A stretch of DNA of 24,209 nucleotides from a virus. This document shows, piece after piece, positions 1 through 7,244 of this stretch. Numbering within the stretch: position 1 is the first letter of the stretch; the number at the start of each line of letters is the position of its first letter. The stretch spans positions 1 to 24,209 of IMG/VR virus record IMGVR_UViG_3300043427_001060; one strand, 5' to 3'. Both the position numbers and the translations under genes were made by a program. The notes below the pieces were generated by a model, which did no database searches, was not told the origin of the DNA, and was given only the letters and a program-made list of their open reading frames with translations.

Positions 1-2
1 CG

Positions 3-392
3 GCGGCATTCCAGCGGGCGCAGACCGACGAGCGATGCGTGGCGGACATGTTCAAAAACGAAGGCTTTCACGTCAAGGCGGCCAAGACCAACGTCATCTC
101 GGCACGGCTGGCAGCCGTTGAGCAGTATCTGACACGCATCGTGGACGGCAAGGCGGCGATGCTGTTCAACCCCGAGGGGGCAGGGCCGCTCATCCAAGCC
201 ATGCGGGGCAAGTACCGCTACCGGGTGTCCACCAAGGGCGAAGTGGACGACAAGCCGGAGAAAAGCCACCCGTGGTCGGACGTGGCGGACGCGCTGCAAT
301 ACCTTTGCTTACACGCCGACAACGGCGCGATCTTCGGTCGCACTACAAACAATAGACGGGAAATCAAGAAAGTGCGTTACCATTACGCCTGA
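3..392 (+). CDS. Terminase large subunit, C-terminal part (partial at the left edge)
   Basis: This is the end of the packaging motor protein, which pumps DNA into the prohead and cuts the concatemer. The reading frame is open from base 3, so the gene begins outside the window and about 129 residues remain. What is visible fits the RNase H-like nuclease domain: a segment with WSDVADAL near the end, where terminases carry a late metal-binding Asp, preceded by a region on selecting a 'packaged' strand (FNPEG, YRYR). The ATP-binding motifs lie upstream and are not seen. Its position directly before the portal gene is the usual packaging order and supports the call. An internal GTG at 39 could open a shorter frame, but the reading continues upstream without a stop. 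The call rests on the short conserved C-terminal block and context. Confidence 0.75.
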   Translation, partial: AAFQRAQTDERCVADMFKNEGFHVKAAKTNVISARLAAVEQYLTRIVDGKAAMLFNPEGAGPLIQAMRGKYRYRVSTKGEVDDKPEKSHPWSDVADALQYLCLHADNGAIFGRTTNNRREIKKVRYHYA

Positions 393-394
393 TC

Positions 395-402
395 TGTTAG
401 CA
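395..402 (+). promoter_or_regulatory. Intergenic TGTTAGCA motif before the portal gene
   Basis: TGTTAGCA lies in the 23-base gap between the terminase stop and the portal start. The longer form CTGTTAGCAT (394-403) recurs exactly at 2738-2747, and the 8-base core recurs at 12887-12894, all in intergenic gaps on the + strand. Function is unknown. A weak -10-like TCTAAG follows, but I see no matching -35 element here. The ribosome site AAGGG (406-410) sits just after it. Confidence 0.35.
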
Positions 403-415
403 TCTAAGGGATACC

Positions 416-2554
416 ATGCTTGGACTACCCGCCCCCAACCAGAGCGCAGTGCAGCCGGTTGCACCGGCTCCCACCATGTCCATCGGCGGCTTCATGCCCG
501 TGGCGAGCGCCGCACAGTTGGAGGCGGAGGACAAGAAGGCCGCTGCCATCGGCCAGCAGCAGGCTCCCATTCAGGGGCTCGCGCAGCACGTGCGCGGGGT
601 GTGGCAGGTAGCGCGCACCTCCAAGGAACAGACGGTCGAGCCGAGACTCCTTGCTAACCTGCGGGTGCGTCGGGGCGAGTACGACCCCAATGAACTTGAG
701 GAAATCCGCAAGCAGGGCGGCTCCGAGATTTACATGATGATCGGCTCGACCAAGTGTCGGGCGGCGGCGTCTTGGCTGCGCGACGTCATGGTGGCGGTGC
801 GGGACGAAAAGCCGTGGACGCTCATGCCCACGCCGATCCCCAACATGTCGCCGCAGATCATCGAGGAGGTCAAAGCCAAGGCCACCCAGATGCTGGCGCA
901 GTACATGATGGCCACGGGGCAAATGCCCGACGAGGCGACGCTGCGGCAGATTCTCACCCAGATGCGCGACGAGTTCATCGTCCAGCTCCGCGACGAGGCG
1001 GTCAAGAAGTCCGAGCGCATGGAGGAGAAGATGGAGGACCAGCTCCTAGAGGGCGGGTTCCTGAAGGCGCTCAACGAGTTCATCGACGACATCACCACCT
1101 TCCCCACCGCGTTCATCAAGGGGCCGGTGATCCGCCGCAAGCCGCGCCTGAAGTGGGAGCAAGACCCGCTGACCGGCGAGTACAAGCCGAACTTCTCGGA
1201 TGACCTCGTGGTGGAGTGGGAGCGGGTGAGCCCGTTCGACATGTACCCGCATCCGGCGATGACGGACATCAACGACTCCATGCCGCTGATCCAGCGGCAC
1301 CGGCTGACACGCAGCCAGCTCAACGAGCTCATCGGGGTCGAGGGCTACGACGACGCCGCCATCCGGGCGGTGATCGACGAGTACGGCAAGGGCGGCCTGC
1401 GCGAATGGCTGATGGTGGACACCTCGCGGGCGCAAGCCGAGGGTCGCAATACCGTCTACGCCATGACCAACAACGAGGGCACCATCGATGCGCTTCAGTT
1501 CTTCGGCCCGGTGCCGGGGTCGATGCTGCTCGACTGGGGCATGACTGAGCAGCAGGTGCCGGAGAAGTCCAAGGAGTACCACTGCGAGGTCTGGCTGATC
1601 GGCCACTGGGTCATCAAGGCCGTGCTGAACTTCGATCCGCTGGGTCGCAAGCCGTACTACGCCTCGTCCTACGAGCGCGTGCCCGGGGTGTTCTGGGGCA
1701 ACAGCGTGGTGGACCTGTGCAAGGACAGCCAGAAGATGTGCAACGCCGCTGCGCGGGCACTCGCCAACAACATGGGCATCGCCAGCGGCCCGCAGAGCTA
1801 CATCAACGTGGACCGTCTCCCCGCCGGGGAGGAAATCACCGAGATGTACCCGTGGAAAATCTGGCAGGTCACGTCCGATCCGATGGGCTCCGGTGGCGAT
1901 CCGATCAAGTTCTTCCAGCCCAACATGTACGCGCAAGAGCTGATGGCGATCTTCCAGCAGTTCAGCGTGCGCGCCGACGAGGACACGGGCATTCCGCGCT
2001 ACATGACGGGCGAGTCGCCCTCGGGCGGGGCGGGTCGGACAGCGTCCGGCCTGTCCATGCTGCTGGGCAATGCCTCGAAAACCATCAAACACGTGGTCTC
2101 CAACGTCGATCTGGACATCGTCAAGCCGGTTCTGGAGCGACTTTTCGACCACAACATGATGTTCGCCGACGACCCCGAGCTCAAGGGAGACGTCCAGATT
2201 GTGGCGCGTGGCGCTACAAGCATCATGCTCAAGGAATCGGCGCAGGTTCGCCGCAACGAGTTCCTCGCAACGGTCGCTCAGAACCCGGTTTTGAGCCAGA
2301 TCGTGGGCATGGAGGGCATCGCAACCCTGTTGCGCGAGTCCGCCAAGACGCTGGACATGCCAAATGTGGACAAGATCGTGCCAAATCTTGACAAAGTGAA
2401 GCTCATGCAGATGCTTCAGGCCAATTTGCAGGCGGCACAAGCCCAGAGTCAGGGTCAGGAGGCCGAAAAATCGGCTTCTCGGCCCAACAACAGTGGTCAG
2501 GAACTCACTAACGGAGCTCCGGTCACTGATAACTTCAGCCCACAACCCCAGTAA
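416..2554 (+). CDS. Portal protein (head-tail connector)
   Basis: The product forms the dodecameric ring at the unique capsid vertex, through which DNA enters and leaves, and which docks terminase and then the tail adaptors. At 712 residues it matches the long portal class of short-tailed phages (P22 portal is about 725). The segment EDTGIPRYMTGE near residues 520-530, followed by a glycine-rich GGAGRTASGLSML stretch, is typical of this portal group, as is the early segment about exclusion of 'MMIGSTKCRAAASWLRD'. The C-terminus is Gln/Ala-rich and probably helical. The start has AAGGG at 406-410, six bases upstream. It sits between terminase and scaffold, the canonical place. The family call is firm; closeness to any named phage cannot be judged here. 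Confidence 0.88.
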   Translation: MLGLPAPNQSAVQPVAPAPTMSIGGFMPVASAAQLEAEDKKAAAIGQQQAPIQGLAQHVRGVWQVARTSKEQTVEPRLLANLRVRRGEYDPNELEEIRKQGGSEIYMMIGSTKCRAAASWLRDVMVAVRDEKPWTLMPTPIPNMSPQIIEEVKAKATQMLAQYMMATGQMPDEATLRQILTQMRDEFIVQLRDEAVKKSERMEEKMEDQLLEGGFLKALNEFIDDITTFPTAFIKGPVIRRKPRLKWEQDPLTGEYKPNFSDDLVVEWERVSPFDMYPHPAMTDINDSMPLIQRHRLTRSQLNELIGVEGYDDAAIRAVIDEYGKGGLREWLMVDTSRAQAEGRNTVYAMTNNEGTIDALQFFGPVPGSMLLDWGMTEQQVPEKSKEYHCEVWLIGHWVIKAVLNFDPLGRKPYYASSYERVPGVFWGNSVVDLCKDSQKMCNAAARALANNMGIASGPQSYINVDRLPAGEEITEMYPWKIWQVTSDPMGSGGDPIKFFQPNMYAQELMAIFQQFSVRADEDTGIPRYMTGESPSGGAGRTASGLSMLLGNASKTIKHVVSNVDLDIVKPVLERLFDHNMMFADDPELKGDVQIVARGATSIMLKESAQVRRNEFLATVAQNPVLSQIVGMEGIATLLRESAKTLDMPNVDKIVPNLDKVKLMQMLQANLQAAQAQSQGQEAEKSASRPNNSGQELTNGAPVTDNFSPQPQ

Positions 2555-2564
2555 GGAGCTTCTG

Positions 2565-2720
2565 ATGAAGAAAATGGTCAAGCCGCCCATGCCGATGGGC
2601 AAAAAGATGGGCAAAGCCCCCGGCTACAAGGCGGGCGGAGCCGTGTTCAAGCCCTGCGCAGGCTGCAAGAACCCCAAAGGGTGCGCTGCCGCCGGTAAGT
2701 GCATGGCCAAAGGCAAATAA
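2565..2720 (+). CDS. 51-residue Lys-rich mini-protein with a four-cysteine motif
   Basis: A tiny gene placed between portal and scaffold. The ATG at 2565 follows AAGGAG (2553-2558), six bases upstream, which decides the start; the frame is open further upstream but that part is out-of-frame portal sequence. The protein has 13 lysines and no acidic residue, so it is strongly positive. Cysteines at 31, 34, 40 and 46 form C-x2-C-x5-C-x5-C, a spacing that could hold a zinc ion. A Met/Lys/Pro/Gly-rich head (1-20) precedes a YKAGG motif. Small basic YKxGG proteins occur near capsid genes in aquatic phages, as I recall, but I know of no assigned function. Nucleic-acid binding, perhaps inside the capsid, is inference. 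Confidence 0.7.
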   Translation: MKKMVKPPMPMGKKMGKAPGYKAGGAVFKPCAGCKNPKGCAAAGKCMAKGK

Positions 2721-2723
2721 TTG

Positions 2724-2760
2724 TTGACAACACCACACTGTTAGCATATACAATCCGAAC
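2724..2760 (+). promoter_or_regulatory. Sigma70-like promoter abutting the next start codon
   Basis: TTGACA (2724-2729, a perfect -35 consensus) is followed after 17 bases by TATACA (2747-2752); an alternative -10 is TACAAT (2749-2754) with a 19-base spacer. The TGTTAGCA motif (2739-2746) lies directly against the -10. Transcription should begin near 2759-2761, at or just before the ATG at 2761, so the message would have almost no leader. This is the best host-type promoter seen in the window. Confidence 0.6.
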
Positions 2761-3012
2761 ATGCTGACAAAGCCGACCGACAAGGAGCTTCTGGCCCTTG
2801 CAAGACTCTCAAGGTCGGATGATGGCAAGATTTTGATGGAGTACATGGCGCGAGCCAAACAGGAAGTAGTGGACAAACTCGTGACGGTAGACGCCGACTC
2901 GATGATCCGCCGCCTGCAAGGACGCGCCGAGGCTCTAAACGATTTGGCTGAGGCGTTGGAGACCGCTCCCGACCTCGTTTTGAAACTTGAACACCGAGCT
3001 CGCAGCCGGTAA
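2761..3012 (+). CDS. Conserved-type small phage protein between portal and scaffold
   Basis: An 83-residue charged, probably all-helical protein. Residues 1-35 (TDKELLALARLSRSDDGKIL) resemble small proteins that short-tailed phages carry between portal and scaffold genes; the rest, including an 'EALNDLAEALETAP' segment, is likely helical. No catalytic motif is seen. No Shine-Dalgarno sequence precedes the ATG (the upstream bases are ACAATCCGAAC), which is unusual in this window where most genes have AGGAG; the promoter just upstream could yield a leaderless message. A later start would lose the conserved-looking N-terminus. A role in head assembly is inferred only from position. Confidence 0.75.
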   Translation: MLTKPTDKELLALARLSRSDDGKILMEYMARAKQEVVDKLVTVDADSMIRRLQGRAEALNDLAEALETAPDLVLKLEHRARSR

Positions 3013-3020
3013 GGAAAACC

Positions 3021-4019
3021 ATGGGACTTCCCGCACAAATTCAGCAACAGCTCGACGCTGCTGAAGCAATCCAGAAACAGTTGGCCCAGCCCCCCGAGGC
3101 TGAGGCGGAAACGAAGGACACCGAGCCCGCTGAAGAAGCGAAAGAAACCCCGTCTGTCGAAGTTGCGACTGAGCCTGCCCCGGCGGTAGAGCCCAAGAAC
3201 GACGAATACGGCCTGTTGGAGCAGCGATATCGCTCGCTGCAAGGCATGTGGCAAAGCGCCAATGCCCGCTTGCAGAAGGCTGAAGCTCAGAACTCTGAGC
3301 TCGCCGAGAAACTGCAAGAAGCCATCGACAAGCTGGAAAAAGTCGCTCAGGCCAAACCCGCAGAGCCTAAGCCGTCGTCGCTGGTGACAGACAAAGACGC
3401 TGAAGCATTCGGCACTGATTTGATTGATCTGGCCCGCAGGGTCGCCAAAGAACAATTTGGCGAGCGCGAACAGCAACTGCTGGGCGAGATTTCGGCACTG
3501 AAGCAACACCTCGCGGCGCAGGACCAGAAACTCGGGTCCGTAGCGCAATCTCAGGTGGTGTCCGCTCAGGACCGCTTCTACGGCGCGCTGGACTCCGGTC
3601 TGCCGCAGTGGGAGTCGATCCAAGGCACCCCCGAGGCGCAGCAGTGGCTCCAGACCCGTGTTCCGGGCACCCGGACGACGTGGAATGACGCTCTGCTTGC
3701 TGCCGCGCAGGAGTTCGATGCGCCTCGTGCACTTGAAGTGTTCGAGACCTTCCTCGCGCTGCACCCGCAGCTCGATGCGCGCAAGAAACAGGTTGCTCCG
3801 GACCAATCGAAGAAGGCTGAGCTCCAGCGACAGGTAGCGCCGTCCAAATCGGCGTCTGCTCCTGCGGCTTCTACGGGCAAGAAGACCTACTCGGCGGCGG
3901 AATACTCCTCCGAGATGGATCGAGTGGTTCGTATGAACAAGGCACGGCAGTACGACGACGCGACGGCACTTGAGCGAGAACTCGATGCCGCGTTGAGTGA
4001 GGGGCGAGTGACCCCCTGA
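3021..4019 (+). CDS. Scaffolding protein
   Basis: The product is expected to guide assembly of coat subunits into a prohead and then leave. The 332 residues show the composition of scaffolds: a Glu/Ala/Pro-rich N-terminal third (about 24-60), a long Gln/Lys/Glu/Ala helical stretch that should form coiled coils (about 70-180, with a heptad-like 'ARLQKAEAQNSELAEKLQEA'), and a basic C-terminal part rich in Lys/Arg. Location immediately before the coat gene is the standard scaffold place. The start ATG at 3021 follows TAAGGAAAA eight to nine bases after the previous stop. No protease motif is seen, so a self-cleaving scaffold is not indicated. Sequence conservation of scaffolds is low, so the call rests on composition and order. 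Confidence 0.8.
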   Translation: MGLPAQIQQQLDAAEAIQKQLAQPPEAEAETKDTEPAEEAKETPSVEVATEPAPAVEPKNDEYGLLEQRYRSLQGMWQSANARLQKAEAQNSELAEKLQEAIDKLEKVAQAKPAEPKPSSLVTDKDAEAFGTDLIDLARRVAKEQFGEREQQLLGEISALKQHLAAQDQKLGSVAQSQVVSAQDRFYGALDSGLPQWESIQGTPEAQQWLQTRVPGTRTTWNDALLAAAQEFDAPRALEVFETFLALHPQLDARKKQVAPDQSKKAELQRQVAPSKSASAPAASTGKKTYSAAEYSSEMDRVVRMNKARQYDDATALERELDAALSEGRVTP

Positions 4020-4025
4020 TGCGCG

Positions 4026-4047
4026 GCTCCTAAGCTAAGGAGCTTTT
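4026..4047 (+). promoter_or_regulatory. Hairpin holding the coat gene ribosome-binding site, with T4 tail
   Basis: GCTCCT (4026-4031) pairs perfectly with AGGAGC (4038-4043) around a six-base loop, and TTTT follows (4044-4047). The 3' arm contains the AGGAG (4038-4042) that should bind the ribosome for the ATG at 4051. The element could act as a weak terminator after the scaffold gene, as an RBS-masking switch, or simply as a processing or stabilising stem. Confidence 0.5.
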
Positions 4048-4050
4048 GTC

Positions 4051-5049
4051 ATGGCAACCGTAACCGCAGGTGCACTGTATCCCGTTTCGAGCAGCGGCAC
4101 CTTCCCCAACGCTAACTTCACGACCAACCCGGCGTACTCCGGTACGTTCATTCCGACCGTCTGGTCTGGCAAGCTGAACGCCAAGTTCTACTCTGCCACC
4201 ACCTTCGGTGACATCGCCAACACCAACTGGCAAGGCGACATCGGCAACATGGGTGACAAGGTCATCATCAACAACATCCCGACGCTGAACGTCTCGGATT
4301 ACACCGCCGGTACGGCCCTGACCTATCAGGTGCCCACCCCGGATACCATTGAGCTGTCCATCGACAAGGGCAAGTACTTCGCTTTCCAAGTGAATGACGT
4401 GCTTGAGTATCAGGCCAAGCCGAACCTGATGGAGATGTTCTCCACCGATGCAGGCAACCAGCTCAAGATCAAGGTGGATACCGACTGCTGGCTGGGCGTG
4501 TTCAATCAGGCCGCTGCCGCCAACGTGGGTGCTACCGCTGGTGCTCTGTCTGGTGCCTACAACATGGGTACCGACGCTGCTCCGGTGTCGCTGACCTCGG
4601 GCAACATTCTGTCCTTCATCACCTCGATGGCCACCATCCTCGATGAGCAGAACATCCCCGAGACCGACCGCTGGCTGGTGATTACCCCCGCCGAGCGTCA
4701 ACTGCTGATGAACAGCAACCTCGCACAAGCCCAGTTCATGGGCGACAGCGAGTCGGCGCTGCGCAATGGCCGTATCGGTCGCATCGACCGCTTCACCGTG
4801 TACCTGAGCAACCTGCTGCCGCGTGCTGCACTTGACCAGAACTACACCGGCGGTGCGGACGCTGGCAAGCCGAAGCGTCACACGATCCTTGCTGGTCACA
4901 AGTCGGCGTTCACCTTCGCGTCGCAGATCAACAAGGTCGAGACGGTCCGTAACCCCAACGACTTCGGTGACTTCATCCGTGGTCTGATGGTGTACGGTCG
5001 CAAGGCTGTCAAGACCGAGGCGTTCACCACCGGCATCATCGCCGGTTGA
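4051..5049 (+). CDS. Major capsid protein
   Basis: The 332-residue product should form the icosahedral shell. Its length, the N-terminal Ala/Thr/Ser-rich region, the segment FIPTVWSGKLNAKFY followed by 'TTFGDIANTNWQGDIGNMGDKVIINN', and 'SIDKGKYFAFQVNDVLEYQ' are typical of the HK97-fold coat group found in short-tailed and related phages of aquatic bacteria. A further segment, 'ETDRWLVITPAERQLLM', is common near the A-domain of such coats. Position after the scaffold gene confirms it. AGGAG sits eight bases before the ATG, within a hairpin. The gene ends in tandem stops, TGA TAG. Codon use is more strongly biased to C/G third positions than in neighbours, as expected for a very highly made protein. 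Confidence 0.9.
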   Translation: MATVTAGALYPVSSSGTFPNANFTTNPAYSGTFIPTVWSGKLNAKFYSATTFGDIANTNWQGDIGNMGDKVIINNIPTLNVSDYTAGTALTYQVPTPDTIELSIDKGKYFAFQVNDVLEYQAKPNLMEMFSTDAGNQLKIKVDTDCWLGVFNQAAAANVGATAGALSGAYNMGTDAAPVSLTSGNILSFITSMATILDEQNIPETDRWLVITPAERQLLMNSNLAQAQFMGDSESALRNGRIGRIDRFTVYLSNLLPRAALDQNYTGGADAGKPKRHTILAGHKSAFTFASQINKVETVRNPNDFGDFIRGLMVYGRKAVKTEAFTTGIIAG

Positions 5050-5055
5050 TAGGGC

Positions 5056-5077
5056 GGGGCGGGGTAACACCCGCCCC
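5056..5077 (+). terminator. GC-rich hairpin after the coat gene (terminator or mRNA stabiliser)
   Basis: GGGGCGGG (5056-5063) pairs perfectly with CCCGCCCC (5070-5077) around a GTAACA loop, six bases after the coat stop codon. The U-run (CTTTT, 5085-5089) comes only seven bases later, so it may act as a partial terminator or as a 3' stem that protects the coat message. The next gene's AAGGAG (5090-5095) begins right after the U-run. Confidence 0.6.
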
Positions 5078-5101
5078 ATCTGATCTTTTAAGGAGAACGC
5101 A

Positions 5102-5476
5102 ATGGCTTTGAGCAGCTTTAGCACCGCGTATCGCGGCGTTTGGTCGGGCACGGACGACGCTGTCGTCGTCAGCGGTATCACTGTTGCCGCTGGTAACAAC
5201 AGCCAAGCTCTGGCTGTCGCCCTGACCGGCGAAGTCAACCTGATCGGCACTTCCTCTGCCACCGCTTCTACCGGCGTGCGTCTGCCCGCTGGTACGAAGG
5301 CCGGTGACATGGTGGTCGTGCACAACGGCGGCGCTAACACCACTCTGGTGTACCCGGCGACCGGCGGCAAGATCGACGCGCTGAGTACGGATGCTGGCTT
5401 CAGCATGACTACCGGCAAGAAGGCCGTGTTTGTCGCCACAAGCGACAAAAACTGGGTCGCCATTCTTAGCGCGTAA
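5102..5476 (+). CDS. Putative head decoration or small virion beta-protein
   Basis: A 124-residue protein rich in Ala, Gly, Thr, Val and Ser, with alternating hydrophobic stretches that suggest an all-beta fold. The C-terminal half (about residues 60-124) reads 'GDMVVVHNGG...LVYPATGGKIDAL...GKKAVFVATSDKNWVAIL', a pattern also seen in phage decoration proteins and in C-terminal fibre domains; the end of the fibre protein at 8184-10301 has a loosely similar run. AAGGAG lies six bases before the ATG. It is flanked by hairpins at 5056-5077 and 5480-5508, so it may be expressed as its own short unit with the coat gene. Decoration is the preferred role by size and position; a head-fibre role is the alternative. 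Confidence 0.6.
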   Translation: MALSSFSTAYRGVWSGTDDAVVVSGITVAAGNNSQALAVALTGEVNLIGTSSATASTGVRLPAGTKAGDMVVVHNGGANTTLVYPATGGKIDALSTDAGFSMTTGKKAVFVATSDKNWVAILSA

Positions 5477-5479
5477 CCT

Positions 5480-5510
5480 GAAACACCCGGATAGAATCCG
5501 GGTGTTTCTT
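5480..5510 (+). terminator. Strong intrinsic terminator after the head genes
   Basis: GAAACACCCGGAT (5480-5492) pairs perfectly over 13 bases with ATCCGGGTGTTTC (5496-5508) around the three-base loop AGA, followed by TT. The A-run in the 5' arm and the T-run in the 3' arm make it look bidirectional. It starts three bases after the 5474-5476 stop codon and separates the head genes from the adaptor genes. Confidence 0.85.
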
Positions 5511-5524
5511 CATCTGGGGCCGCT

Positions 5525-6193
5525 ATGGGAACCGTAACCGCCAAGACCATCATCGACCGGGCGACTGTCTTGTTGCAGGACGTGACCAACGTGCGTTGGC
5601 CGCGTGCCGAGCTTCTCGATTGGACTAACGAGGCGCAACAGTACATCGTTACCGTCAAGCCGGGTGCTAACGCGAAGGTAACCAACGTCACCCTGCCTGC
5701 GGGCTCCTATCAGACGCTGCCGTCTGATGGCGCGTCTTTGCTTGACGTGCCGCGCAACACCACCGGGCGCGCAGTGCGCCTGATCACGCGAGAGATTCTC
5801 GACGCGCAGTTGCCGACGTGGCATGCCGCCACGCAGAGCAATACCGTGACGCATTACGTGTACGACTCGAACGTACCGACGTCGTTCTACGTCTACCCGC
5901 CGAGCAACGGCGCGGCTTCGGTGCAGGTCATGTACGCGGCGACGCCGGCCGTGATGGTCACCGAGAACGACACGATTTCGCTCAACGACTTCTACGCACC
6001 CGCGATGGTCAACTATGTCGTGTTCCGCGCCTACAGCAAGGACACCGACTACACCTCCAACGCTAACGCAGCGGCGTCGTACTACCAGATTTTCAAGGAC
6101 TCGCTGGCGGGCAAGCAGGCGTTCGAGCAGGCCACTGACCCCAACACCGCGCTTGCGCCGATGAACCCTAACGTCGCGGCGAGCACCAAATGA
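5525..6193 (+). CDS. Head-tail adaptor-like protein 1
   Basis: A 222-residue protein in the position where short-tailed phages encode the ring that docks under the portal. Residues 1-35 ('TAKTIIDRATVLLQDVTNVRWPRAELLDWTNEAQ') look like the helical start of adaptor/gatekeeper proteins, with the 'RWP..ELL.W.N.A' pattern; the middle is beta-rich (residues about 50-140) and the end helical ('YYQIFKDSLAGKQAFEQATDPN'). This matches a widely seen phage adaptor family in architecture. The ATG at 5525 lies after the terminator with no clear AGGAG ('GGGGCCGCT' precedes), so translation may be modest. The next gene overlaps by ATGA. Confidence 0.7.
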   Translation: MGTVTAKTIIDRATVLLQDVTNVRWPRAELLDWTNEAQQYIVTVKPGANAKVTNVTLPAGSYQTLPSDGASLLDVPRNTTGRAVRLITREILDAQLPTWHAATQSNTVTHYVYDSNVPTSFYVYPPSNGAASVQVMYAATPAVMVTENDTISLNDFYAPAMVNYVVFRAYSKDTDYTSNANAAASYYQIFKDSLAGKQAFEQATDPNTALAPMNPNVAASTK

Positions 6194-6831
6194 GTCTCCA
6201 GTCGTTCGATACGCTGATGCAAGACGTCGTGATGTACGCTCCGAGTTGCCCGGAGTTCACGGCGCTGCACTGCATTCGGGCCGCCACCATCGACTTCTGC
6301 AACGAGACCCTGTGGTGGCGCTACGAAGGCGACCCCATCCCGGTGGAAGCCGACGAGCAGGTGTACACGCTCGAAGTGCCTAACGGCGCGGAAGCAGTAG
6401 CGATTTGCGCCGCGTTCTACGACAACATGCCGCTGCCGCCGATGGGCTTTGCGGGGCGCAGCAAGTGGACGATGCGCGACTACGACTCTCGCTACGGCGC
6501 TCCGGTGTTCTACACCCAAGAGACCCCGGGCGAAATCAAAGTTCTGCCGGTGCCCGACAGCAACTCGACCGGCGAGCTTGTCGTTACCGTAGCGGTTCGC
6601 CCGAAGCGGGATGCCACCAGCGCGGATCGCGACATGATGGACCGTTACGAAGACCCGATTATCAACGGCGCTCTGGCCCGCATCTACGCGATCCCGAACC
6701 AACCGTTTACGAACCCCGAGATGGCGCTGATGCGGCAACGTATGTTCCGCGAAGGCATTGTCGCAGGCAAGATTGATGCTAACAAGTCCCTGACGACGGC
6801 ATCACTCCGAGTTCAACCCCGTCGCCCATAG
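6190..6831 (+). CDS. Head-tail adaptor-like protein 2
   Basis: A 213-residue protein that starts inside the stop of the previous gene (ATGA, 6190-6193), so the two are translationally coupled. The N-terminus ('FDTLMQDVVMYAPSCPEFTALHCIRAATIDFCNETLWW') is a helical segment common in phage adaptor or nozzle-ring proteins, followed by a beta-rich middle and a helical end with 'DRYEDPIINGALARIYAIPNQPFTNPEMA'. Similar size and alpha-beta-alpha arrangement to its upstream neighbour suggest a related fold, although sequence identity looks low. It probably forms the second ring of the short tail. The stop TAG overlaps the AGGAG of the next gene. Confidence 0.65.
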   Translation: MSLQSFDTLMQDVVMYAPSCPEFTALHCIRAATIDFCNETLWWRYEGDPIPVEADEQVYTLEVPNGAEAVAICAAFYDNMPLPPMGFAGRSKWTMRDYDSRYGAPVFYTQETPGEIKVLPVPDSNSTGELVVTVAVRPKRDATSADRDMMDRYEDPIINGALARIYAIPNQPFTNPEMALMRQRMFREGIVAGKIDANKSLTTASLRVQPRRP

Positions 6832-6839
6832 GAGCAATC

Positions 6840-7244
6840 ATGGCTGGCTTTTCTACTTACCTTGCAAACTCTGTCGCAGCGTACACGCTGAACGGCAGCC
6901 CCATCGTCTCGATCTCCGGGCGCTATTTCGCGCTGTTCACGGCGGACCCGACCGATGCTTTCACCACCGCCAACGAAGTGTCGGCAGCGTGGTATGCGCG
7001 TCAGTCCACGGGTGCTTTCTCGGCCCCGTCCAGCGGCGTGACGTACAACCTCAACACCGTGCAGTTCCCGGCAGTGACCGGCGCTCCGGTGACGATTACG
7101 CACATCGGCATCGTGGACGCGGTGACGGGCGGCAACCTGCTGTATTCGCAGGCGCTGACCACCCCCAAGACGCTCAACATCAACGACGTGTTCGTCATCT
7201 CCAACGGTGTCGGCACGGGTGATTGCACCATCACGTTCCTGTGA
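6840..7244 (+). CDS. Small tail/fibre-base protein (Gp80-like pattern)
   Basis: A 134-residue, beta-rich protein. It shows the pattern of a common small phage protein annotated as a tail fibre component: a start like 'FSTYLANSV', then 'YFALFTADPTD', a middle 'AWYARQSTGAFSAP', and a repeated-looking end 'ITHIGIVDAVTGGNLLYSQALTTPKTLNINDVFVI'. The VTHxGIxDAxTGGNLL signature is the most recognisable part. The ATG at 6840 has AGGAG (6830-6834) six bases upstream. It is followed by a GTGA overlap with the next gene. A role at the base or side of the tail is inferred from family and order. Confidence 0.65.
   Translation: MAGFSTYLANSVAAYTLNGSPIVSISGRYFALFTADPTDAFTTANEVSAAWYARQSTGAFSAPSSGVTYNLNTVQFPAVTGAPVTITHIGIVDAVTGGNLLYSQALTTPKTLNINDVFVISNGVGTGDCTITFL

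Noticed and set aside
1046-2614. Long open frames on the minus strand (also 4030-5691, 8103-9818, 16385-17911, 20743-22677, 22957-24204)
   Set aside because: They mirror G/C-biased third positions of well-supported + strand genes, have Arg/Val/His-rich composition with no recognisable domain, and lack ribosome sites and own gaps.
7223-7240. TTG start for the structural gene at 7241
   Set aside because: It would overlap the previous gene by 22 bases and add a His-rich odd start; the GTGA overlap at 7241 fits the coupling style of the region.
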